This document shows, in pieces, positions 25,431 to 33,937 of a stretch of 64,000 nt of DNA. Made by a program: the position numbers and the translations under genes. A model generated the notes under the pieces. The model was not told the origin of the DNA. It ran no database searches and worked only from the letters and a program-made list of their open reading frames with translations. Origin of the DNA: Methylobacterium sp. 2A (GTDB taxonomy: Bacteria; Pseudomonadota; Alphaproteobacteria; Rhizobiales; Beijerinckiaceae); NCBI RefSeq assembly GCF_009806555.1, contig NZ_VUOK01000051.1, forward strand, positions 1-64,000. Reading direction: 5' to 3'. Within the stretch, counting starts at the first letter, position 1; each line of letters begins with the position of its first letter.

Positions 25431-27964
25431 GCGAGGCCTGTCAGTTTTTCCGGGCGCAGGGCGTTCGGCCCGGCGGGGAAGTAGCGCGCCGCGATCCCGT
25501 CGGCGAGGCGTTCGAGGTCGGTCTCCAGGGTGGTGAGGCGGACGGCATCGAAATCGGCCGCCTCGCCGCTGCGCAGGTCGGCCAGGATGCGGGTCGCGAG
25601 GCGGTGATGCGGCTCCGGGATGCCGTCGGCGGCGAGCGCCGGCAGGTCGGCGAGGTGCCGGGTGATCGCCTCCGCCTGGAAGGCGATCGAGCGCGGGTTG
25701 TAGGGGTCGAGCAGCACCATGTCGCGCACGGGATCGAGGGAGGCCCCCTGCAGGTAGCGGCGGCCGTAGCTGATCTGCGAATCGCAGAGCGACAGCATCA
25801 CCCCGAGGCAGCCCGGCGTCGCCTCGTCGTTGGCGAAGGCCAGCGCGAAGGTGCAGGTGTTGATCGCCCGCTCGATCCGCCGTCCGAGCTCGACGAAGTG
25901 CCAGCCCTCCGCCCGGCTCATGTTCTCGTGGGTGAGGCCGGAGAGCGCCGCGAGCTGGCTCAGAGCCCGCTCGGCGCGGCCCGTGAGCTGGGATTCGGTC
26001 AGCGCCCGGTCGGTGTCGAGGGAGAGGAGCTCGCTGAGATCCGCCAGCACCCGCCAGACCTCGCCGGAGAGGCGGGCGCGCAGGGCGGCGGCGTTGCGGC
26101 GGGCCGATCCGATATGGGCCCAGGCCGAGCCCGGCCGCTCGCGCCCGGAGAGCGCCTCCTGGGCGAGGCGGGCGGTGGGCAGGTCGGCCGCGCCGATCGC
26201 GGCCCATTCGTGCAGGAGACCGCGCAAAGCCAGGGCGGCCGGCGTGTCGAGGGCGCCCGAGATGTCGGTGCCGACCGCGTCGCCGACGCTGCGCAGGTGG
26301 GCCAGCACCAGCCGGATCACCGCCTCGGCGCGCTCCAGGTAGCGGCCGAGCCAGAACAGGCCGTCGGCCGCCCGGGCGGGGAGGTGGCCGCCGACCCGCC
26401 GCACCCGTGGCGCCGCGTGCGAGCCGATCAGGGGCGCGGCGATCGGCTTTTCCGAGAGCACCCAGACATCCGCCGAGCGGATGCCGAGCCGCAGCTCGAT
26501 CGGATCGACGTCCTCGCGCTCCGAGACCCGGCAGAAGCCCCCGGGCATGACCTGCCAGCCGAGGGGCGTGCGCGTGGCGAAGACGCGGACCACGAAGGGG
26601 CGGGGCACCAGGGTGAGCCCGTCCGGGCCGCGCTCCCAGCCCGGCATGGTCGAGAGCGGCGCGGCCTCCTGGGCGACGTAGTCGAACGGCCGGTCGCGCA
26701 GGGCCGCCACGACCCGCGCCCGCTCCGCCGCCAGGGCCGGACCCGCCAGGATCGCGTCGCGCCCGGCCCCGCGCTGGGGCGTGGCGGCCGGGCGCAGGGT
26801 CAGGCTGTCGAGATTGGCCTGGGCATACGCCAAACCCTCGAGGTCGCCGCACCACCATGTCCGCGGATGGCCGAGCCGCAGGGGCTCGCCCAGCACCCGG
26901 CGGGCGATGCCATCGAGATAGGGGGCGAGCGCCGCCGACTCGACGAGCCCCGAGCCCGGCATGTTGGTCACCACCAGGGAGCCGTTGCGCAGGGCCTCCA
27001 GGATGCCGGGGACGCCGAGCCGGGAGGCCGGGTTCAACTCCAGGGGGTCGAGGAAGTCGGCATCGATCCGCCGCCACAGGGCGTCGGCGCGCTTCAGGCC
27101 CGAGACGGTGCGGACATGCAGGCGCCCGTCCTGCATGACGAGGTCGTCGCCCTCCACCAGCATCAGGCCGAGATAGCGGGCGAGCGCCGCCTGCTCGACA
27201 TAGGTGCTGCTGTAGGGGCCGGAGGTCAGCAGGCAGATCCGCGGGTCGATCCGCTCGGCCCCCAGCGTCAGCCCGTCGCGAAAGGCCTGGAAGAAGGCCG
27301 GCAGGCGCTCGACGTTCAGGTCCTGGAAGAACTCCGGGAAGGTCCGGGCCAGGACCATGCGGTTCTCCAGCGCCCAGCCGAGGCCCGAGGGCGCCTGCGT
27401 CCGGTCGGCCAGGACCTGCCAGCGCCCGTCCGGCCCCCGGCCCAGATCGGCGGCGTAGAGCTTCAGGTAATGGCCGCCGGGGGGCACGACCCCGTGGAGC
27501 GGGTGCAGGAATTCGGGCGTGCCGGCCACGATCGCGGCGGGGAGCAGGCCCTCCGCGACCAGCCGTCCATCCCCGTAGACGTCGGCGAGGATCGCCTCCA
27601 TCAGCTCCGCGCGCTGGACGATGCCGGCGCTCAGCGCCTCCCACTCGGCGCCCTCGATCACCAGGGGCAGGCAGCCGAGCGGCCAGGGATGCTCGCGCTG
27701 GTCGCCGGCGATGCGGAACGAGATACCCGCGTCCCGGATGTGCCGCTCCGCCGCGACGAACCGGGCCATGATCTCCGGCTCGGTGAGGCCGCCGAGATGG
27801 TCGAGGAGGCGCGGCCAGGCCCCGCGGGGCTGGCCGTCGGGACCCAGGAACTCGTCCGGCCGGCCCGGGGCCGGGCGGTAATCCGCGGCCCAACGAGCGA
27901 CGCGCGCCCGCGGATCCTCCGCCGGCTCGGTCCGGGCGAGGCTCTCCGCGAGCGCCGCCTCCAT
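25427..27964 (-). CDS. Circularly permuted ATP-grasp ligase fused to Alpha-E domain
   Basis: 845 aa. The first about 490 residues are a circularly permuted ATP-grasp (CP_ATPgrasp) domain (LLTSGPYSSTYVEQAALARYLG, LVEGDDLVMQDG, ELNPASRLGVPG). The rest is a helical Alpha-E domain (ADGLFWLGRYLERAEAVIRLV, ENMSRAEGWHFVELGRRIERA). In many genomes these are two adjacent genes; here they are one polypeptide. It is predicted to form amide bonds in an unidentified peptide. A GTG at 27967 is an alternative start. It lies 13 nt after the DUF2126/transglutaminase gene. Confidence 0.88.
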   Translation of the reverse strand: MEAALAESLARTEPAEDPRARVARWAADYRPAPGRPDEFLGPDGQPRGAWPRLLDHLGGLTEPEIMARFVAAERHIRDAGISFRIAGDQREHPWPLGCLPLVIEGAEWEALSAGIVQRAELMEAILADVYGDGRLVAEGLLPAAIVAGTPEFLHPLHGVVPPGGHYLKLYAADLGRGPDGRWQVLADRTQAPSGLGWALENRMVLARTFPEFFQDLNVERLPAFFQAFRDGLTLGAERIDPRICLLTSGPYSSTYVEQAALARYLGLMLVEGDDLVMQDGRLHVRTVSGLKRADALWRRIDADFLDPLELNPASRLGVPGILEALRNGSLVVTNMPGSGLVESAALAPYLDGIARRVLGEPLRLGHPRTWWCGDLEGLAYAQANLDSLTLRPAATPQRGAGRDAILAGPALAAERARVVAALRDRPFDYVAQEAAPLSTMPGWERGPDGLTLVPRPFVVRVFATRTPLGWQVMPGGFCRVSEREDVDPIELRLGIRSADVWVLSEKPIAAPLIGSHAAPRVRRVGGHLPARAADGLFWLGRYLERAEAVIRLVLAHLRSVGDAVGTDISGALDTPAALALRGLLHEWAAIGAADLPTARLAQEALSGRERPGSAWAHIGSARRNAAALRARLSGEVWRVLADLSELLSLDTDRALTESQLTGRAERALSQLAALSGLTHENMSRAEGWHFVELGRRIERAINTCTFALAFANDEATPGCLGVMLSLCDSQISYGRRYLQGASLDPVRDMVLLDPYNPRSIAFQAEAITRHLADLPALAADGIPEPHHRLATRILADLRSGEAADFDAVRLTTLETDLERLADGIAARYFPAGPNALRPEKLTGLA

Positions 27965-27977
27965 CACGACCCCCCGG

Positions 27978-30900
27978 TCATTGCGGGGCCGGCGTGCGCA
28001 GGTCGAGGGTCAGCGGGAATTCCGCGCTCGATTCCGGCCGGGGCATCTCGACCCGGCCCGGGGTGTGGCCGTGCGGCTGGAACCGGGCGAGGCGCCGCCC
28101 CTCGGCCTCGTAGGCGTTGACCGGATGGGTCTCGTAGTTGCGGCCGCCCGGATGGGCGACGTGGTAGCGGCAGCCGCCGAGCGAGCGCCCGCTCCAGGCA
28201 TCGAGGATGTCGAAGGTCAGCGGTGCGTGGGCGGGGATGGTCGGGTGCAGCGAGGAGGCCGGCTGCCACGCCTTGAAGCGCAGGCCCGCCACGGCCTCGC
28301 CGCCGCGGCCGGTTCCGGTCATGGGCAGGCGTCGGCCGTTGCAGGCGATGACGTGCCGCTCGGGCACGAAGCCCTCGACCCTGATCTGCAGCCGCTCGAC
28401 CGAGCTGTCGACGAAGCGCACGGTGCCCCCGCTGGTCCCTTCCTCGCCCATCACGTGCCAGGGCTCCAGCGCCTGGCGCAGCTCCATCCGGACCCCGCCC
28501 TGCTCGACCGTGCCGAAGACGGGGAACCGGAACAGGGCCTGCGCCTCGAAGGCGACCGGGTCGAAAGCGTAGCCCGCCGTCCGGAGATCCTCCAGCACCC
28601 CGAGGAAGTCGGACCAGAGGAAATGCGGGAGCATGAAGCGATCGTGGAGGTTCGTGCCCCAGCGGACACAACTCCCGGTCTGCGGCTCGCGCCACAGCCA
28701 GGCCACGAGGGCGCGGAGCAGGAGTTGCTGCGCGAGGCTCATCCGCGCGTCCGGCGGCATCTCGAAGGCCCTGAATTCCAGGAGGCCGAGGCGCCCGGTC
28801 GGGCCGTCCGGCGAGTAGAGCTTGTCGATGCAGATCTCGGCCCGGTGAGTGTTGCCGGTGACGTCCACGAGGATGTTGCGGAAGATCCGGTCGACCAGCC
28901 AGCGCGGGATGTTGGGCGCGTCGGGGGCCGGCACCTGGGCCAGCGCGATCTCCAGCTCGTAGAGCCCGTCGTGGCGGGCCTCGTCCATGCGCGGCGCCTG
29001 GCTCGTCGGCCCGATGTAGAGGCCCGAGAACAGGTACGAGAGCGCCGGGTGGCGCTGCCAGTAGAGCACGAGGCTCTTCAGCAGGTCGGGCCGGCGCAGG
29101 AACGGGGAATCGTCCGGCGTGACGCCGCCCATCACGACGTGGTTGCCGCCGCCGGTGCCGGTGTGGCGGCCGTCGACCATGAACTTCTCCGCGCCGAGCC
29201 GGGTCTGGCGGGCCTCGGCGTAGAGGTCGGTGGTGATGGCAACCGCCTCCCGCCAGGAGGCGGCCGGGTGGACGTTCACCTCGATCACGCCCGGGTCGGG
29301 CGTCACCTTGATCACGCCGATCCGCGGATCGTAGGGCGGCTCGTAGCCCTCGATCTGGATCGGCAGGTTCAGCTCCGCGGCGGCCGCCTCGAGATGCCCG
29401 GCGAGTTCGAGATACTCGTCGGCGCGCTGCACCGGCGGCATGAACACCCGCACCACCCCGTCCCGGGGCTCGATCGACAGCGCCGTGCGCACCGCGACGC
29501 CGGCGATCCCCGCGCCGTTGGCGGTTTTCGCGCCGGGATGCCCGTCGGGGAGGGCGGCGCGGGGCTCCAGGGGATCCTGCGGCTGGTAGTAGGGGTAGTG
29601 CTCCGGCGGCACGTAGGGCAGGGACGACAGGGGCAGGCGGAAACCCACCGGCGAGTCCCCCGGCACCAGGAAGGCGGCCCCGCGGCGGAAATCCCACCTC
29701 TCCGAGATCCAGACCCGATCGCTATCGCCGGCCTTGCCGGTGGGCAGGCTCGCCAGCGGCAGGACGTAGCCCGCCGCCTCACCCAGGCCCCGCGCGTAGA
29801 CGCGCCTGATCCGGGCGTCGAACTCCACCGAGCCGGACCGGGCCGCTGCGGGCGTGACGTTGACCGGCAGCGCGGCGACCTTCTTCTCCCAGAGCTCGCC
29901 GTCCTCGAAGGCCGGGAAGACGAAGTCGGAAAGGCCGAGGCGGCGGGCCAGCGCGTCGGCGAGCGCCTTCGCCTGCGTGATGGTGGCCTGCGCGGTGGCG
30001 GCTTGGCCCTCCTGGCCCGCGACCACCTCCGGCGCGATCAGATCCGGGTTCCGCCAGATCGGCTTGCCGTCCTTGCGCCAGTAGAGTGCGAAGGCCCAGC
30101 GGGGCAGGCTCTCGCCGGGATACCACTTGCCCTGGCCGTAATGGAGCAGGCCGCCCGGCCCGAACCGGTCGCGCAGGCGCCGGATCAGCTGGTCGGCGAG
30201 GCTGCGCTTGGTCGGGCCGACCGCGGCGATGTTCCATTCCGGCGATTCGAAATCGTCCACCGACACGAAGGTCGGCTCGCCGCCCATGGTGAGCCGCACG
30301 TCCTGCGCCACGAGGTCGGCATCGACCCGCTCACCCAGCGCGTCCATGGCGGCCCAGACCGTATCGGAGAACGGCTTGGTGATCCGCGGCGTCTCGGCGA
30401 CCCGGGTGATCGTCATCTGGAAGTCGAACTCGGTCTTGGCCGGCTCCATCGCCCCGGAGATCGGCGCGGCCGAGCGGTAATGCGGCGTGGCGGCCAGCGG
30501 GATGTGGCCCTCGCCGGTGAGCAGGCCCGAGGTCGCGTCCAGGCCGACCCAGCCGGCGCCCGGCAGGTAAACCTCGGCCCAGGCGTGCAGGTCGGTGAAG
30601 TCCGCAGACGCGCCGGTGGGGCCGTCCACCGCGGTCGTGTCGGGCACGAGCTGGATCAGGTAGCCGGAGACGAACCGGGCCGCGAAGCCGATCCGGCGCA
30701 GCACCTGCACGAACAGCCACGCGGAATCCCGGCACGATCCGCTCTTGAGCCGCAGGGTCTCGGCGGGGGTCTGGACGCCGGGCTCCATGCGGACGCCATA
30801 GGCGGTCTCCCGGGCGATCTGGGCGTTCAGGGCCACCAGGAACTGGACGGTGCTGGGCTCCTCGGGGAGCCGCGCGAGCAGCGCCTCCATCTCGGGGCCC

Positions 30901-31271
30901 TCCGCATCGACGGGGGTGCGGTAGGGGGCCAGCTCCTCGGCGAGGTCTGGGTCGTACGCGAAGGGCCGAACCTGCGCGTAATCCTCCACGAAGAAATCGA
31001 ACGGGTTGATCACCGCCATGTCGGCGGTGAGGTCGACCTCGATCTTCAATTCGTCGGTCTTTTCCGGGAAGACGAGGCGGGCGAGCCAGTTGCCGCTCGG
31101 ATCCTGCTGCCAGTTCAGGAAGTGGTTGGCGGGCGTCACCGTCAGCGCGTAGGCCGGGACCTTGGTGCGCGCGTGCGGGGCCGGGCGCAGGCGGATCACC
31201 TGAGGGCCCAGGCTGATCGGCCGGTCGTAGCGATAATGCGTGACGTGGTGCAGGGCGGCTTTGATCGACAC
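27978..31271 (-). CDS. Large transglutaminase-DUF2126 protein
   Basis: 1097 aa from a GTG with an upstream ACGGAG RBS. The N-terminal about 280 residues form a transglutaminase-like domain with catalytic C180 (KSGSCRDSAW), H229 (LHAWAEVYL) and D245 (GLDATSG). The remainder is DUF2126, whose region after VRLTMGGEPTFVS carries many conserved acidic and aromatic residues and RHTGTGGGNHVV. It is the first gene of the operon with the CP-ATP-grasp/Alpha-E and second transglutaminase genes. The function is predicted only from the conserved neighbourhood: processing of a peptide or modified amino acid made by the ATP-grasp enzyme. Confidence 0.88.
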   Translation of the reverse strand: MSIKAALHHVTHYRYDRPISLGPQVIRLRPAPHARTKVPAYALTVTPANHFLNWQQDPSGNWLARLVFPEKTDELKIEVDLTADMAVINPFDFFVEDYAQVRPFAYDPDLAEELAPYRTPVDAEGPEMEALLARLPEEPSTVQFLVALNAQIARETAYGVRMEPGVQTPAETLRLKSGSCRDSAWLFVQVLRRIGFAARFVSGYLIQLVPDTTAVDGPTGASADFTDLHAWAEVYLPGAGWVGLDATSGLLTGEGHIPLAATPHYRSAAPISGAMEPAKTEFDFQMTITRVAETPRITKPFSDTVWAAMDALGERVDADLVAQDVRLTMGGEPTFVSVDDFESPEWNIAAVGPTKRSLADQLIRRLRDRFGPGGLLHYGQGKWYPGESLPRWAFALYWRKDGKPIWRNPDLIAPEVVAGQEGQAATAQATITQAKALADALARRLGLSDFVFPAFEDGELWEKKVAALPVNVTPAAARSGSVEFDARIRRVYARGLGEAAGYVLPLASLPTGKAGDSDRVWISERWDFRRGAAFLVPGDSPVGFRLPLSSLPYVPPEHYPYYQPQDPLEPRAALPDGHPGAKTANGAGIAGVAVRTALSIEPRDGVVRVFMPPVQRADEYLELAGHLEAAAAELNLPIQIEGYEPPYDPRIGVIKVTPDPGVIEVNVHPAASWREAVAITTDLYAEARQTRLGAEKFMVDGRHTGTGGGNHVVMGGVTPDDSPFLRRPDLLKSLVLYWQRHPALSYLFSGLYIGPTSQAPRMDEARHDGLYELEIALAQVPAPDAPNIPRWLVDRIFRNILVDVTGNTHRAEICIDKLYSPDGPTGRLGLLEFRAFEMPPDARMSLAQQLLLRALVAWLWREPQTGSCVRWGTNLHDRFMLPHFLWSDFLGVLEDLRTAGYAFDPVAFEAQALFRFPVFGTVEQGGVRMELRQALEPWHVMGEEGTSGGTVRFVDSSVERLQIRVEGFVPERHVIACNGRRLPMTGTGRGGEAVAGLRFKAWQPASSLHPTIPAHAPLTFDILDAWSGRSLGGCRYHVAHPGGRNYETHPVNAYEAEGRRLARFQPHGHTPGRVEMPRPESSAEFPLTLDLRTPAPQ

Positions 31272-31462
31272 GATGGCTCCGTCGAAAGAATCGAACGCGG
31301 TTCTCGATGCCGGTCCCGGGCGCCGGACCCCACCGCGCCGTTATGCGCTATAGACCGGCCGACAAGCAATTTCCGTGCGGCGGCTCGGGCTTCTGGCAGG
31401 AACTTTGCCACGCGGCCCCGCTTGACCGGCAGATGGGCCGGATGCCGGCCCGGGGCGGCCCG

Positions 31463-32647
31463 ATGAAGATCTTCCAGTGCCAGGCCTGCGACCAGCCGGT
31501 CACCTTCGAGGCGACCGCCTGCGAGAGCTGCGCCCGGCGCCTCGGCTACGTGTGCAAGGTCCACGAGGTCTCGGCCCTGGAGCCGCAGGGGCTCTCGGCG
31601 CACCCGCGCATGGGCGGCGCGCAGGTGTTCCACGCCTATGCGGATCCCGGCGGCCGCTACCGCCTGTGCAACAACGCCCTCTCGGAGGCCTGCAACTGGC
31701 TGGTGCCGGAGGACAGCCCGGACATCTTCTGCACCGCCTGCCGCCACAACCGGGTGGTTCCGGACCTGTCGCAGGGCTGGAACCTGACCCGCTGGCGCCA
31801 GATCGAGGCCGCCAAGCACCGGCTGTTCTACTCGCTGCTGCGCCTGGAACTGCCGCTCGCCACCCGCGCCCAGTATACGGACGGGCTGGCCTTCGACTTC
31901 CTGGTCGACCCCGCCGAGAGCTTTTCCGGCGGGCCGCCGGTGCTGACGGGCCATATCAACGGCCTGATCACCATGAACATCGCCGAGGCCGACGATGTCG
32001 AGCGGGAGCGCCGCCGGATCCTGTTCGGCGAGCATTACCGCACCCTGCTCGGCCATTTCCGGCACGAGATCGGGCATTATTTCTGGTATCTGCTGGTGCT
32101 GAACAGCCCCACTTGGGAGCCCTTCCGGGCTTTGTTCGGCGACGAGCGCCACAACTACGTCCAGGCCCTGCAGGACCATTACGCCAAGGGGGCGCCGTCC
32201 GACTGGGACGAATCCTACGTCTCGGCCTACGCCACCGCCCATCCCTGGGAGGATTTCGCCGAGACCTTCGCGCATTACCTGCACATCGTCGACACGGTGG
32301 AGACCGCCTCGACCTTCGAGCTGCATGTCCGCCCGCGCCTGCGTCAGGGTGCCCAGGCGCCGACGGTGATCGATTTCGACCCCTACAACACCCTCGACCT
32401 CGACCGGCTGATCGCCGCGTGGCTGCCGCTGACCTACGCGATCAACTCGCTGTCCCACAGCATGGGCCAGCCGGCGCTCTACCCGTTCAAGCTGACGCCC
32501 ACGGTGATCGCCAAGCTCGCCTTCGTGCACGAGCGGATCTACGCGTCGCGCACCGGCACCCTGCCGGATGCCGGCGAGGCGGGGGCCGAGATGCTGCGCG
32601 CGGTGATCATGGGCCTGCGCCAGAAGGTGGCGGCGCCGACGGTGTGA
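31463..32647 (+). CDS. Putative zinc-binding metallopeptidase next to the ATP-grasp cluster
   Basis: 394 aa. The N-terminal zinc ribbon has C6-x2-C9 and C20-x2-C23, with a further FCTAC motif. The central metallopeptidase signature HEIGH lies at 201-205 (H201, E202, H205), followed by a conserved ETFAHYLHIVD. It is divergent from the DUF2126 gene across 191 bp of shared promoter region. This family recurs beside transglutaminase/ATP-grasp/Alpha-E operons, so a role in the same pathway is likely. Confidence 0.85.
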   Translation: MKIFQCQACDQPVTFEATACESCARRLGYVCKVHEVSALEPQGLSAHPRMGGAQVFHAYADPGGRYRLCNNALSEACNWLVPEDSPDIFCTACRHNRVVPDLSQGWNLTRWRQIEAAKHRLFYSLLRLELPLATRAQYTDGLAFDFLVDPAESFSGGPPVLTGHINGLITMNIAEADDVERERRRILFGEHYRTLLGHFRHEIGHYFWYLLVLNSPTWEPFRALFGDERHNYVQALQDHYAKGAPSDWDESYVSAYATAHPWEDFAETFAHYLHIVDTVETASTFELHVRPRLRQGAQAPTVIDFDPYNTLDLDRLIAAWLPLTYAINSLSHSMGQPALYPFKLTPTVIAKLAFVHERIYASRTGTLPDAGEAGAEMLRAVIMGLRQKVAAPTV

Positions 32648-32655
32648 GGACAGTT

Positions 32656-33012
32656 TTACCGGCGCGGGAGCGGTTTCAGGGTAATGAACCGGGCCGTCCG
32701 CGACGGGTCGCCGTCATCGATCTGCCAGACGGTTCTGACCTGCGGGTCCAGCCCAATCAATGCTGCGAGCGGCCCCTCGAAGTAGAGCTTGATGGCCTCA
32801 TAGCCGGGACGGACGCCCCGGAAATTCGCCCGGCAACAGTGCCTGTGTAGCGCGTCCCTGAGGTCATTCGGGTTGTTCGGCGTGAAGCCGAATGCCGCGA
32901 GGAAGCGGCATTTCGCGGCGCCGTCCTTGTGATCCGGATTGAGCAGATAAGCCGTTATCTTGGCGGGGGCGATGAGAAAGCGGGATGGCCAGTCCGCTTC
33001 ACCCAGGGTCAC
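32656..33012 (-). CDS. DUF6883-like protein
   Basis: 118 aa from a GTG. The pattern ITAYLLNPDHKDGAAKCRFL, FGFTPNNPNDLRDAL and RTVWQIDDG fits the small DUF6883 family, which also appears as C-terminal domains of polymorphic toxins (recollection). The start overlaps the upstream DUF4926-like stop by 4 nt (GTGA). The function is unknown; co-occurrence with DUF4926 suggests a two-component module. Confidence 0.65.
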   Translation of the reverse strand: MTLGEADWPSRFLIAPAKITAYLLNPDHKDGAAKCRFLAAFGFTPNNPNDLRDALHRHCCRANFRGVRPGYEAIKLYFEGPLAALIGLDPQVRTVWQIDDGDPSRTARFITLKPLPRR

Positions 33013-33269
33013 CTGACCGCCCGTTCGACGAGGCGCACCGCAGCGGCCTCGACCGTCGCCAGCGTGTCGACGGGCTCCGTAAACTCGACCTCGAACGCCG
33101 CGCCGTCGGCATAGACCGCGACCACGGTTCCCGTCGCGCCAACCGGCACCGTCAGGTCGTCGTCGCCCGTTACGGCCTGGAGAACCCGCACCCGATCGAG
33201 TTCGCGGACCGGACCGTCCGTCTCAACCCCGACGGGCGGCACCGGCGTTTTCGGAAGCTGGGCTCGCAT
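33009..33269 (-). CDS. DUF4926-like protein
   Basis: 86 aa from the ATG at 33269. LDRVRVLQAV, VPVGATGTVVAVYADG and AFEVEFTEP are the recognisable blocks of DUF4926, a small beta-barrel SH3-like protein. It precedes and overlaps the DUF6883-like gene, an arrangement seen repeatedly for these families. It may be an immunity or antitoxin partner; that is inference. Confidence 0.65.
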   Translation of the reverse strand: MRAQLPKTPVPPVGVETDGPVRELDRVRVLQAVTGDDDLTVPVGATGTVVAVYADGAAFEVEFTEPVDTLATVEAAAVRLVERAVR

Positions 33270-33320
33270 GGCGCACACGATAATCCTCTGTCTCTCAATC
33301 GCAACGCAGACCCTTGCCCC

Positions 33321-33782
33321 TCACGTCCGCCCATGCCGCTCCGCGAAGGCGCGGAACGCCGCGAGCGTCTCGGCGCTGACATGGTGCTCGATCCCCTCGG
33401 CATCCCGCCGGGCCGTCTCGGAACTCACCCCCAGCGCGCAGAGGAAGCGCTCGACGATCCGATGGCGCTCCCGGGCCTGGGCGGCAAGCCGGCGGCCGGA
33501 CTCGGTCAGGAACACGCCGCGATAGGGCCGCTGCTGGACGAACCCGTCCTCGCACAGGCGCTTCAGCATCTTGGCGACGGTCGGCTGCGCCACGCCGAGG
33601 CGCGCCGCGATGTCCACCTGCCGCGCCTCGCCGCCGTCGCCGATCAGGTCGTCGATCAGCTCGACGTAATCCTCGACGAGCTCGGAGCGCCGGGCCTCGC
33701 GGGCCTGACGAAAACTCTCGACGTGGCGCTCGGGATCGACCAGCGCGGTCTCGGGCGCGCCCTGCTCGGACGGTTCCTGCAT
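33321..33782 (-). CDS. mntR: Manganese-responsive transcriptional regulator MntR
   Basis: 153 aa from the ATG at 33782. It is a DtxR-family repressor: N-terminal winged helix (VDIAARLGVAQPTVAKMLKRL, then GFVQQRPYRGVFLT) and a dimer/metal-binding domain (RHRIVERFLCALG, DAEGIEHHVS). With Mn(II) it represses the divergent mntH gene. An operator with clean dyad symmetry lies in the shared intergenic region (33901-33918). Confidence 0.88.
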   Translation of the reverse strand: MQEPSEQGAPETALVDPERHVESFRQAREARRSELVEDYVELIDDLIGDGGEARQVDIAARLGVAQPTVAKMLKRLCEDGFVQQRPYRGVFLTESGRRLAAQARERHRIVERFLCALGVSSETARRDAEGIEHHVSAETLAAFRAFAERHGRT

Positions 33783-33900
33783 GGGCTCTCCCTCTCGGCA
33801 CGCATGCGCCGCCTCGCCCCTGTCTAGCAAAAACCCGCACCGGCAGGGGAGTCCCGCAGACGCGATACGAGCCCCTTGAATCTGACGGCCGCAGCCCTGA

Positions 33901-33918
33901 ATATAGCCTACGCTATAT
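33901..33918. promoter_or_regulatory. MntR operator
   Basis: Inverted repeat ATATAGC-CTAC-GCTATAT between divergent mntR and mntH. It ends 19 bp before the mntH ATG and overlaps the probable -10 region, with RBS GAGGAGAGG at 33923-33931. This resembles known MntR boxes of alphaproteobacteria. Binding would block RNA polymerase at high Mn. Confidence 0.75.
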
Positions 33919-33937
33919 CTTTGAGGAGAGGGTTCGC

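Noticed and set aside
25430..27893. Upstream part of the frame containing the 299-aa transglutaminase
   Set aside because: It overlaps the ATP-grasp/Alpha-E gene in another frame and is Arg/Pro-rich; the transglutaminase starts at the GTG at 25430.
27981..31466. 1161-aa plus-strand frame opposite DUF2126
   Set aside because: A shadow of the DUF2126/transglutaminase gene, without recognisable domains.
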